Both the position numbers and the translations under genes were made by a program. Of a stretch of 64,000 bases of DNA, positions 45,101 through 54,931 are shown in pieces. Source of the DNA: Acytostelium subglobosum LB1 (taxonomy: Eukaryota; Evosea; Eumycetozoa; Acytosteliales; Acytosteliaceae); contig NW_012236512.1 of NCBI RefSeq assembly GCF_000787575.1, positions 260,511-324,510 on the forward strand, written 5' to 3'. The notes below the pieces were generated by a model. The model was given only the letters and a program-made list of their open reading frames with translations. It was not told the origin of the DNA and did not search any database. How positions within the stretch are numbered: the first letter of the stretch is position 1; each line of letters begins with the position of its first letter.

Positions 45101-46838
45101 AGAGCAGCATCACAAGAGTAGAGGAGACACTGGTCGTTGCCGGAGCAGTCGACTGGAGTGTTGGTGCAGGTCTGGTTGTTGGCGTTACAGACAGAGTTCA
45201 TGCATGGAGTGGACTGGCACAGTGGCTGGTACTTGCATCCACCTTGGTTGGAGTCACACATTGAAGTCTGACAGCTCTTGGATGGACATCCCTTTGGGCT
45301 GGAGAGATCTCTAACACAGGTTCCGTTCATACACATCCATGGGAAACATGGGTCGGCAGCAGACTCGGTGGCACAGGTGATTGGAGTGTGGAGACACTTG
45401 TTGATGGTGATTGGGTATGGTCCCTTGCAAGAGTCAACGGTACATGAGTTGTTATCGTCACAGAGCTGACCAGCACCAACTGGACAAATGCATGGGCTTG
45501 GATCACAGGTGGAGGCTGGGACACGGACGTAGAAGTAACGGATACCCTCGGTCATCTTCAATCCCTTGCTGTCAGTGAGACCGATGTTGATGACGTAGAC
45601 ACCGACGTTGGCCAAGGTTGGGACCCAGGTCAAAGTGATGTTGCCAGAGCTACCGGTGGCAGTCTGTGGGGTGTTGACCTGGGAAGACACAGTCATTCCG
45701 CTTGGGACCTCACCGATGGAGATGTTGACACTGGTGGCAGCGTTCAAGGTGGCACCGCTGATCACAACACTGAAGGTTGTTCCTTCCTCAACAATAAAGG
45801 TCTCGCCTTGGGCTGGGGTTGGGTCCTTGAGGAATGGTGGGGTGGCAGTGGGTGGTGGGGCGTTGGACACACGGATGATGAAGTCGACGTGGATGTAGGT
45901 GTTGAGTGGGGCGGGCTTTCCGATTCTGATCTGAGTGGACCAGAGACCAAGGGCAGTTGGGGTGTAGGTGACGATACCAGAGGCGTTGATGCTAAGTTGT
46001 GGTGGCTGGACAAAGTTCAACAAAGTGGACAGGGCGTAGGTGAAAGTGGAGGTTTGGAGGTCAATCACTGGGATGGCAAAGTAGTTTGGTCTTCCCATGT
46101 ACACATCAATGGTTGGCATCATACTGGACACTGGGGAGCTCTGGAGTGCAGATGGCCAGTTTGGATCCAACATTGGGACAACAGTCTCAATGTGCCAGTT
46201 GGCTTAAGATGGAGAAGAAGAGGAAGTGATGGAAAAAGGAATAAGATGTTAGTGTACATGTAGGATTGATTAAATGAAAGAATAAGTATGAATGAATACA
46301 TACCATTGGCATTGTTGTTCAAGTTGGTCAAACGTGCACTGCTCTCATAGTAGGCGATAAGGTTCTTACGGCCGTAAGTGAGGGTGTTGGCGGTGAAGAT
46401 GAACTCAGCATGGAGGGTGTCCTCAACCTTGTCGATGTTGTTGACCGTGAAGTTGGTGTTTATCTGTTGGAGCGTGCCACCCCAGTTGAGGGTGACAGCA
46501 TTGTTGGAGAAGAAGTTACCGACCTTGAGCTCAACATTGTTGTTCAAAGCGGTGTAGTAGCTGTGACGGAAGGAACACTTGAGGGAGAACTGGATGGTGA
46601 ACACGTTGGGGCGGGTGTCATTCAGTGACTTCCAGGTAAGCTGGCCATATCTAAAGTGAGAGGCTAATATAAGAAATGGTTGTATGGTTAGTGTGATTGA
46701 TCATTTATTAGTGTGTGTGAGTGGGTCCAAACGAAAGTGATGGAAGTGATGATTGATTGATTAGGGTGACATACCTTCAGCAACATTTAATGCCAATACG
46801 AGGCAAGCAATAAATAAGATGATCTTTTTGGCATCCAT
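42181..46838 (-). CDS. Extracellular Dicty-repeat (CTDC) protein B, prestalk/matrix type
   Basis: Paralogue of protein A, same order and strand, 528 bp upstream of it in transcription direction. Exons 46838-46775 (MDAKKIILFIACLVLALNVA, signal peptide), 46663-46304, 46202-42181; introns 111 and 101 nt with the same positions and phase 1 as in A, which proves duplication after intron gain. 1,481 residues with no frame break. Domains: HFRYGQLTWKSL beta domain, two He_PIG/cadherin-like domains (FAIPVIDLQTSTFTYALS), cysteine-rich region (CVCP-like), then 21 tandem 25-residue units, a cysteine spacer (CSGCQTCQSATGLC), five more units, a second spacer, divergent units and an Asp/Thr/Asn tail. Known relatives are secreted to sheath and stalk; that role here is inferred. 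Confidence 0.92.
42750..44890 (-). repeat. Two Dicty-repeat blocks in protein B (21 + 5 units)
   Basis: 21 units at ~43325-44890 and 5 at ~42750-43115, 75 bp each. Several units are nearly identical at the DNA level (DDSNACTIDTCDIATGIISH recurs seven times), which indicates recent unequal exchange or gene conversion. The second block uses NDNN in place of DDSN. Confidence 0.95.
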
Positions 46839-48042
46839 CCTTTATTATTAATATATATATAATTAAGGAGTGATGTTAAATAAATAATTGTATATATATA
46901 TTTATCAATGATGTGGATAATAAATAATGTAAGTTCTTGTAGACGAGTAGTTATAGACTTTGGTTGTTGGTACCAGCCACAGGTTACTCGACCTCGCCAG
47001 CCAGTTCGAGGATGGCCAGGAACATTCCCTTCACGTCTCCTCCCTCAAAGAGACTTAAACAACAAACAAACGAAGGCCATCTCGTTTACTCTTGCTCCAT
47101 ATGGCTGTGTGTTGGGATGAGTTCTGGCGATGATCGTGTACATCAGACTACCAGATACTAAAATCGCAAAGTGAAGGGGCACGCCCTGCACAAGTTCGAT
47201 CCCCAGCTCATCAAACCAATCAAAACAGAATCGAATCGGCATAAAACCAATCACACAAGTTACTCAAGAATTGCATGATGCATCATCACTCGTTTCCAAC
47301 TCACACAACGGCCGTCTTGATGGGATTGTGGACCTCATCTTTGCTCAATCATGTTACCTACAGACCCGATCTCTTGCTCCAACTTAAAATGTACACTCAT
47401 CCCAGCCTCCTAGATGGGCGGCATCGAACCCAAAACCGTGCAGATGGTCGTTGCCCCATCGACTTTAACTAGACGTCGGGTCTGTTCAGAACAGACAAGC
47501 ATTCAACACAAACAACCATCAAACAACAAACCAAACACAGACGAAAGTTAAAGATAGACCTTCATACCCACCTCTTCGGGTACAGTTTCATCATTAGGGA
47601 AGGAAACACGAGCCCAACAACTCTGTACTCATACTTGGTGAAGTAAGTCTGTTCCCTGTTGGGGCTGCTCTGATGAAGTCGTACGACCCGGATCGCGTTC
47701 AAGTTAGAATGTGCAACGCCACCAATTCCCTGACAGATACTACAATAATATTATTGTAGTCTGGACCTCTCGATTCGAATCATAGACACCTTTCCCAATG
47801 TCACTCAATGACGATTCGTGAGGAATATCAGTCAACAAACCGGCATTAGAACGTCATGATCACCAACTGTTGGACTTGACATGATAACTCCTGATGATCG
47901 GTGATCATCATCATCATTTTGATTGGTTTCATCGAGATGATTGACAATATAGAAATTGCCAATGTATGACTGATCTCAAGAATTTGGTAAACAACGACTT
48001 CTATTGTTTATTTATTCTGTTAGTTTGATTGATCACTCTCAG
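46839..48042. other. 1.2-kb spacer, no supported gene
   Basis: AT-rich at the left, but ~46940-47800 is GC-richer and non-repetitive, unlike most spacers here. Short frames exist on both strands (minus 47254-47045; plus 46908-47120), none with a recognisable domain. A T-loop-like GATTCGAATC occurs at ~47774 but flanking stems do not pair as in a tRNA. It could be a degraded element or a non-coding gene. Confidence 0.45.
47739..47760. repeat. Perfect 22-nt palindrome
   Basis: Reads ACTACAATAAT and then its exact reverse complement, with no spacer. It lies in the GC-richer part of the 46.8-48.0 kb spacer. Function unknown; a cruciform or dimeric binding site are both possible. Confidence 0.85.
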
Positions 48043-50138
48043 TCACACGAGTAACCAATCACGTTGATGTTCATCATGATCACCACTGTGACGAGACAAC
48101 TGGCAACCATCACAATGCTGTTGTTGTTGTTGTGACACTGGACATGTGTGTGGCAGTCGAAGATGTTGGTTGATCATACTTGGCTGGACAGACTCCTCAC
48201 ATCCAATGTGTGGACATTTGATCACGTTGAACATTCTCTCATTCCACACTCCAACTTGATTGGGCTTGACAAAGCCATTTGTGTTGTTTGTTGTCTTCGT
48301 ATTCTTCCTGAGAGCCATACCGACCGGTACCAACTTCCCACTGATGATCTCGCGTTGCCTTTTACCTCCTTTGGACTTTGACTGGGACTGGGATTGATTG
48401 TCAACATTCACATTGTCGATGTGAAAGTTGCGCTCGACACATGCCTCGCACTCATGTGGATCGGAACACTCATGTCTAAGGACCATGTGACCCCGTTTGG
48501 AGATACCATCTTTGAAGAAGTAGATGCATTCTGGATGATCACACCTGAGGAATCCATCGGCCAGGAGCATCTCGATTGATTTAGTGTCGTCGTGTGATGC
48601 ATAGTACCTCTGAGCGCGGTACTCTCGAAAGTTTGGACATGTTCCATATGAGTTTGGGCACTTGTGATTCTTCTTTCAATGATAATACATGCCACTCGAG
48701 GAGATGAAGCTCTTGGTGCAGTCAGCGTCATGCAGACATTTGAACTTGCCCTCCTGCTTGTTGTCATTGGGTGGAGCTCCTGTCCAGCGTCTCGGGTGAT
48801 GATCGATACAACCTTGACAACTCGCAGGATCAGGACATTGATGCTCCTTTGCAAGGTGATGATTCTTGGCTCTGTTAGTGGCCATGAAGTGACCACATGA
48901 TGTGTGTGGACATTGGAACAATCCTCTTGCTGTCAACATTGAGATTGATTCAGTGTCATCAGGATCGGCAAAGAAACTCGTCTTTTGATGTGTCTGATAG
49001 TTTGGACATGCTGCGTATGTCTTGGTGCATCGGTGGTGGAATCGGCAGTGTTTGCGCAACGATGAATAGTTCACAAGAGAGGTTGGACATCCATCGTGAT
49101 GACACTTGAACTTGGGCAAGGAGGCAGAATCATTTCTCATCGCACACAGTCGTCGGAGCATGCATCCTTGACAGCTCTGGTGGTCTGTACATTGGTGATC
49201 CTTCCTGTTGTGATGGAGCATTTGGTACCTCATAGCGAACGATTTATCGCAGTTGGAGTGCAGACACTTGATCTTGACATTGCTTGCATGGTTGGTTGGT
49301 GATGATGGAAATGTCAAGATGAGAGACACATCCTCATCATCCTCACCATCTTGTCCATTATCTTGATCCATATCAATATCCTCATCGTCCTCCTCTTCGT
49401 CCTCCTTATCATCCTCCTCATCGTCCTCCTCTTCGCCGTCCATCATGGATCGTTTGCGTTTCAGAGTTGATTCAAATATGGATGATAGATCGTGACCTGG
49501 GTGATAGATTCTAAAGTGCTTCTTGATTGACCTGGTATTCTTGAAGTAGGAGGTGCATGTTGAATGTAGACACTGGATGAGACCTCTGGCTGTCAGCATC
49601 TTGATCGACTCCAAGTCATCGGGCGCTGCGGTGAAGTGAGTTGTTCGGTAGCGTTGTTGATTGAGACAACTAGCGAATGTTCGACATTGATGCATTTTCT
49701 TGCAATGCTTTTGCAACAGTCCAAAGTCTTCGAACTCTTTGGAGCAACCATCGTGCAGACATACGAACGACTTGGTTGTACGGTCATTGGGAAGAGTGTA
49801 CCGTGTCATCAACAAGTCACTGCGCAGACAACCTGGACAGCTGTTGCGGTCTGCACATTGATGGTCTCCACCTTTCCTCAACAAGTGTTCGCTCAGGGAC
49901 TTCAACGTTGTGAAGAAGCAAGCGGTGTGCAAACACTTGATGAGTCCATCGGCCAGCATCATCTCGATTGAATCTTTGTCGTCGGCATCAGCAATGAACA
50001 TCTTTATGCGATAGCTTCTGAAGTTTGGACACGATGCATAGGTCTTTGTGCAACCATGATCATCGGGGCAATGAGTACTCAAGGTGCATAATCAAAGGCG
50101 GACCTTACGCAGCCCAAATGAAGACATTCAAGCCTCAT
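48043..50138 (-). pseudogene. Cys/His-rich zinc-finger-like protein 5, inverted distant copy with two lesions
   Basis: Longest member of the family by module count: module 1 (MRLECLHLGCVRSAFDY ..., start ATG 50138), then modules with FVCLHDGCSKEFEDFG, a long Glu/Asp linker (~49320-49440), IKCLHSNCDKSFAMRY, FKCHHDGCPTSLVNYS, FKCLHDADCTKSFIS, and the full tail (FNVIKCPHIGCEES ... CDGCQLSRH ... DWLLV). Compared with gene 3, one base is missing near 50088-50095, just after the first CxHxxC, so the frame from there on starts STHCPDDHGC. Further down an in-frame TGA at 48676-48678 replaces a conserved Cys of the HC motif (YYH-stop-KKNHKC); the frame continues unchanged to the end. Either a pseudogene or sequence errors; the high quality of the rest argues for recent inactivation at most. 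Confidence 0.75.
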
Positions 50139-51542
50139 ATCCGGCTTTGTGATAGTCGTTTGCTCTGCATTGTTTTTGTTTGTTGTTGTTGTTGAAGTTG
50201 TAGTTGTAGTTGTACTATTGAACTTTAGTACATCATCACTACTCTCATGTCTTAAATTAAAAGGAAGAAATCAATTATGACATTGTATTGATGTCACCAT
50301 TCCATGTTTAAGTCTACTGACTGGCCGCCCGCAATGTAACTCTCAGTTATAACATTAATTTGAATGCATACTCCTCTTTTGACAAAGCCAACAACCCTGT
50401 GATGATGGCAAAGTGATTGGTGTCATTATCTGTTATTATGTGATTATTGAGAGAGAGAGAGAGATATAGAAAGAGTATCACAATAATATTGTGATAATTA
50501 TTCCCGTGTGCCTTTGCTCTATTAGTGATATAGATGGTAGATTGTCATCAATTTATCCTCGAGGTTATGTTATCAATCCAATTGACATCCACGCACTTTG
50601 AGACGAGGTACGCATTATTATTGTAATGTAACAAATTTTGTAATCAAAGAGGGGAGGGTGGGAGAGTGAAGTGATCAATCCAGCAGGTAAGCTATAAAAA
50701 AAACCATTAACAGCGTGATTGTGTGTGCATTGATTGTCAAATATCTCGTCAACTTGTTTCAAACTAAGCCTAAATGATGGCTGAAGATACACTAATCAAG
50801 AACGCCCCAAACATGGCACCTTATCAATGGGCTACATACATACCTACACACTCGCATTCATCCGTCCATGGGTCTGAATGTGTAATTGACAGGGCAGATC
50901 CGGCTTGAATGACACCCCCCCAATGTTCCATTGGATGGGTCTGGCCCAACACTCAGGAATGTTAATTAAACACGCGCGGTATTGAAGTTGCTTACTACAG
51001 TAATCGATACCAGTACTGATTCATTCATTCATCCTGCAAATGTATTGGATAATGGATGGATGGATGGTCTCGGCCCACACTCCATAACCCTCGATTGTTG
51101 GGCAGGTACACCAACAAACCATCAAAGGTCGACATAGATCAACTCACTCAACCCAACACACTAAACACTCAAACAATCGAATCACGAAGCGGAGTGGACT
51201 CGACATTCTTGGATGGATGGCTTTACTTTTGTGGCTCATCCTAAGGTCAGAGTTCTCACTTTTGGCCGCCAGTTCATGTAACCGATGTAAACTGGTTGGC
51301 TGAGTATACCCATCCATCCTAGGATCTTGGATACCAGCATAATTATGATGGTATTGGATGAAACACCGAGAAAGAATGGATGGATAGATGGATGGAATAG
51401 CGGGCTTGCTGTGTCGACTAATTGTGATATGTGTAAGTATGGTATGTAGGTTGTTATAAATAGTATCAATACCTGCATTGTCCAATTCAACCAATTCAAC
51501 CAATCAACCAAACAAACAAACAATCAATCAATCATATATAAC
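50139..51542. other. 1.4-kb spacer upstream of the chitinase
   Basis: Left part is the flank of Cys/His gene 5 (AAC-rich on the minus strand). A (GA)n run is at ~50450-50463. Minus-strand frames 50792-50565 and 51503-51144 are open but made of simple sequence or lack domain signals. The last 60 bases (ACCAATCAACCAAACAAAC ... CAATCAATCAATC) are the chitinase leader/promoter. Confidence 0.5.
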
Positions 51543-53312
51543 ATGAAATTCTCACTCTTTATCTGTATTATACTCTCATTGGCACTGGCTGCCAACGCCT
51601 TCAACATCAACAGTGGCAATAACTTTGTCGGTTATTGGGGCCAGAATAGTGCTGCTCCAGGTATGTATATTAACAAAATTCCAGAGATCGATCAATCAGA
51701 GTGGGTGACACCTTGTTACCAGGCCAACACACTGATCATAAACATGCTGACACACTATATCCACTCCACTCCATACAAAAGGCGGCAGACCATATCAAAC
51801 TGAACTCGGCACTTACTGTACTGATAACACCTACGATGTACTCATTGTCTCCTTCTTGATTAACTTCTTCTCTGGCGAGAACATCATCGGCACCAACATC
51901 CCCGCCCCAACTCTTAACTTTGCCAACATGTGTGGCGGTACTTACCCAGGCTACAGCCAGCTGCTCCAGTGTCCAAACATCGGCTCTGGTGCCGCTACCT
52001 GCCAGAGCAAGGGCAAGATCGTCCTCCTCTCACTCGGAGGTGCCGTTGGCAACTACGGATTCACCAGCTCGGCCCAGGCCACCCAGTTCGCAAAGACCAT
52101 CTGGAACATGTTCCTCGGAGGCAGCGACTCAACCTACCCCCGTCCATTCGGTTCCGTCCAGCTCGATGGTATCGACCTTGATCTCGAGGGAGGACCCAAG
52201 GAATACTACGACGTCTTTGTCAACACTCTCAAGATCCAGTACTTTGCCGGCGCATCAAAGAGGTACTACATCCATGCCGCCCCACAGTGTGTCTACCCAG
52301 ACGCAATGGTCGGACCATGGACCGGATCTGCCCTGAGCACTGGTAAGCTTGACTTTATCAGCATTCAGTTCTACAACAACTGGTGTGGCCTTGCTTCAGG
52401 CTCGCAGTTCAACTACAACACCTGGTCGCAGTGGATTAGCGCCAACTCACCAGGCACCAAGATCATGGTCGGTGCTCCAGGTGACACCTACGCTGCTGGT
52501 TCAGGATACGTCACTGCCCCAACCCTGACCTCCCTGCTCGCCAACTACATCAACGATCCAAACTTTGGAGGTGCCATGGATTATGGGATGTTTCCGTTGC
52601 CAACGCCAACATTGTCTCTGGCTCAACCAACTTTGCTCAATATGTCTCCAACTACCTTAAGACTGCCAGACCAACAACTGCCTCCTCTACCACCACCCCC
52701 GCCACTACCTCGTCTACATCCACCACTAGACCATCAACTACTACCACTACTACCACCAGAACATCAACTACTACTACCACTACCACTGCCCCAGCAACTA
52801 CCTCCTCGACCACCTCAACAACTGTCAAGCCAACAACAACTACCACAACTACCGCCCCAGCCACAACCTCATCGACAACCTCCTCCACAACTGTCAAGCC
52901 AACTACCACAACTACCACAACCACACCAGCCACTACCTCGTCGACAACAGTCAAGCCAACTACTACCACAACTACCGGACCATCAACGACCACCTCGGCC
53001 ACCACTTCATCCTCGACCACCTCACCCAACACATTGGTCTTTACCCAATCAGTGACCTCTCAATGGGGCAGCAATCCACCAACCAGCCAGATATCCGGCC
53101 AGGTTAAGAACAATGGAGCCACCACTATCTCCAACCCCAAGTTCAGTTCGCCACAGAATGCCATCATCAACGGCATGTGGGGTCTATCCCAGGATGCCAA
53201 CGGATATTGGGTACTTCCATCATGGGCCAACACTTTGGCACCAGGTCAAGGAGTTGAGTTTGGTTATGCCATCAACTCTGCCACTCCAGCAACATTCAAC
53301 AGAGTCGCCTAA
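51543..53312 (+). CDS. Secreted class III (GH18) chitinase with Thr-rich linker and CBM49-like domain
   Basis: Hydrolyses chitin or chitin-like polymers outside the cell. Exon 1 51543-51660 (signal peptide MKFSLFICIILSLALAANA, then NNFVGYWGQNSA), intron 51661-51781, exon 2 from 51782 (join PG|GRPYQTELGTYC). Catalytic DxxDxDxE appears as LDGIDLDLEGG. The frame then slips at ~52580-52586: GGAMDY-GM where the family has GGAMDWDVSVAN; two surplus bases (TA) explain it. In the other frame everything downstream is good: VSVANANIVSGSTNFAQY, ~100 Thr/Ser/Pro residues, then a CBM49-like end (WGLSQDANGYWVLPSWANTL ... FNRVA). The Pro/Leu-rich peptide read without correction is an artefact of the Thr linker. 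Sequence error or recent inactivation. Confidence 0.88.
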
Positions 53313-53623
53313 GGTCCTCCTCCTACCCTTCAATCAATCTTCCTGAGATTCAAACAACCATTGACATGGTTAGTCGAGTCCAATAAGGATCCAGACAACA
53401 GTCAACACCCTTAATCAATAAAACAATATATATATTTATTTATTATTCCATCCTTCCATCAATCAATCTGATTGATCTTTTACCAAAAATGGATTAATTC
53501 CAATAGGATGGTGTGCGAATCACAACGTTTCGTTCATTCGTTCGTTCTTTTGTTGTTGAGCTCAATTGAATTCATGAAAGGATACGTGTACATATATTAT
53601 AATAGAGATAATTAACAACAACA
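53313..53623. other. Spacer between chitinase and methyltransferase
   Basis: 3' flank with AATAAAACAATATATAT and then a TTCGTTCATTCGTTCG run at ~53530-53550, followed by the AT-rich leader of the next gene. No gene seen. Confidence 0.55.
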
Positions 53624-54894
53624 ATGACAAGTAGAATACAACAAATAAGTCAACAAGCTAGAAAGGTGGCAGTAACCAACCATTCACTTGTTACAAAAGA
53701 GGTACTTAGATCGAATGACTTGAAGCTCATCCATCAATCACTATCAAAGCTCAATGATTGGATTAACAACCCTAGTATGTGACCATTCAATCAATCAATC
53801 AATACACAACTTGTTACTCATACTCAACCAATCATTACGTTACAATAGAGAGTGACATGAAGGACTTGGAGAAGACGGGTATATTCCCAGCGATGTTTGA
53901 ACTGTTGAATCATGAGGATATAGAACTGGTTAGGAGTGTTATATTGTCTTTGAAGTTGGTATCACTAAAGGATACACCAGTCAATGAGATATTGCGATCA
54001 TTGGATGCAGTACATCTTTTAGAGACATTGTTAGAGACATCTTATGATCCAGACATTCTGAATGACTCTGCGACCACCATCGAATGTCTGCGGCGATGTG
54101 CACCCTATAGTACGCGTCGTGTAGGACTTGGTCAGTACGACGAGAGCTCTGGCGCATTCCAATGGACACTTGAACTCAGACAGCTGCACTTTGACGATGT
54201 GGGCGTAGCATGGCGAGTATGGGACGCTGGCATTGGCTTTTGTCGTTGGATACTGGAGAACCCTGACATCTTCACTGGCAAGGACGTGTTGGAGCTTGGC
54301 TCTGGACTTGGTATCGCTGGTCTGGCTGCAGGTCTGCTCGCCAAGTCAGTGCTCATGACAGACTACACGCCAAAGATTGTTAGAACGCTGCGCGACAATG
54401 TCAAGATCAACTCTATCAAGGTACCAGCAATCAGGAGCTCATGTGAGGTGGCGCCACTCGATTGGAAGAGAGATAAAGTGCCCAAGGTACATGGCTTTGA
54501 GGTGATCATTGGAACAGAGGTGGTCTACGATGTCAACTTGGTGGAGGCATTGGCCAGAGTTATCCACAAGAGTCTCACGCGAAAGGGAACGTTCTATGGC
54601 ACATGTGCCACAGTACGTCAGGGAATCCCCGAGTTTATCAAGTGCATGGAGGACAAGTATGGTTTCGAAGTCAATGTCAGCGAGTTCCCCAAACGCTTCG
54701 TACCGGACACCAAGTTTGACACATTGTTCCTCGTCTGCAAGAGGAAGCGTGACATCCCAGTGGTGACCACTGAGGAGGACACTCATGACGAGGACAACGA
54801 AGACAACGTCGGCGATCACTCAACAGAGGAGTCTGTTGATACTGAGTCCACAGCAGACACAACAACAACAACAACAACGACAACTACAATATAA
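53624..54894 (+). CDS. METTL21/FAM86-type class I SAM methyltransferase (two exons)
   Basis: 398 residues. Exon 1 53624-53774 (MTSRIQQISQQARKVAVTNH ...), intron 53775-53848 (GTATGT ... CAATAG, with CAATCAATCAATC inside), exon 2 53849-54894; the join gives NNPKSDMKDLEK. The N-terminal ~120 residues are armadillo-like helices (MFELLNHEDIELVRSVILSL). The methyltransferase domain follows: motif I VLELGSGLGIAGLAAGLL, motif II LMTDYTP, and EVVYD, in the order of the Methyltransf_16 (lysine-specific) group. The extreme C-terminus is acidic plus a run of Thr encoded by ACA/ACT repeats. The protein substrate is unknown. Convergent with the Rab-Clu fusion gene, 37 bp apart. Confidence 0.85.
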
Positions 54895-54931
54895 CAATTT
54901 TGTACAATCCACATAAGCTTTATCTATCCGT

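Noticed and set aside
44458-45264. Long + strand open frame opposite Dicty-repeat protein B (268 codons), and similar ones at 38305-39824 and 42904-43936
   Set aside because: They are antisense shadows of the 75-bp repeats; the minus strand has signal peptide, introns and cysteine pattern, while the + frames are Val/Asp/Gly-biased repeats with no domain.
37741-46838. CRISPR-like regular repeats
   Set aside because: The 75-bp period encodes 25-residue cysteine units in one frame; there are no short identical repeats with unique spacers.
47764-47790. tRNA-like B box (GATTCGAATC)
   Set aside because: Neither strand gives a paired T stem, an A box at the right distance or a cloverleaf.
50565-51503. 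Minus-strand open frames in the chitinase upstream region
   Set aside because: Composed of simple sequence and lacking domain or codon signals.
52670-53030. Pro/Leu/Gln-rich repetitive protein end and an antisense Val-rich frame
   Set aside because: Both are out-of-frame readings of the Thr-rich chitinase linker (ACT/ACC repeats).
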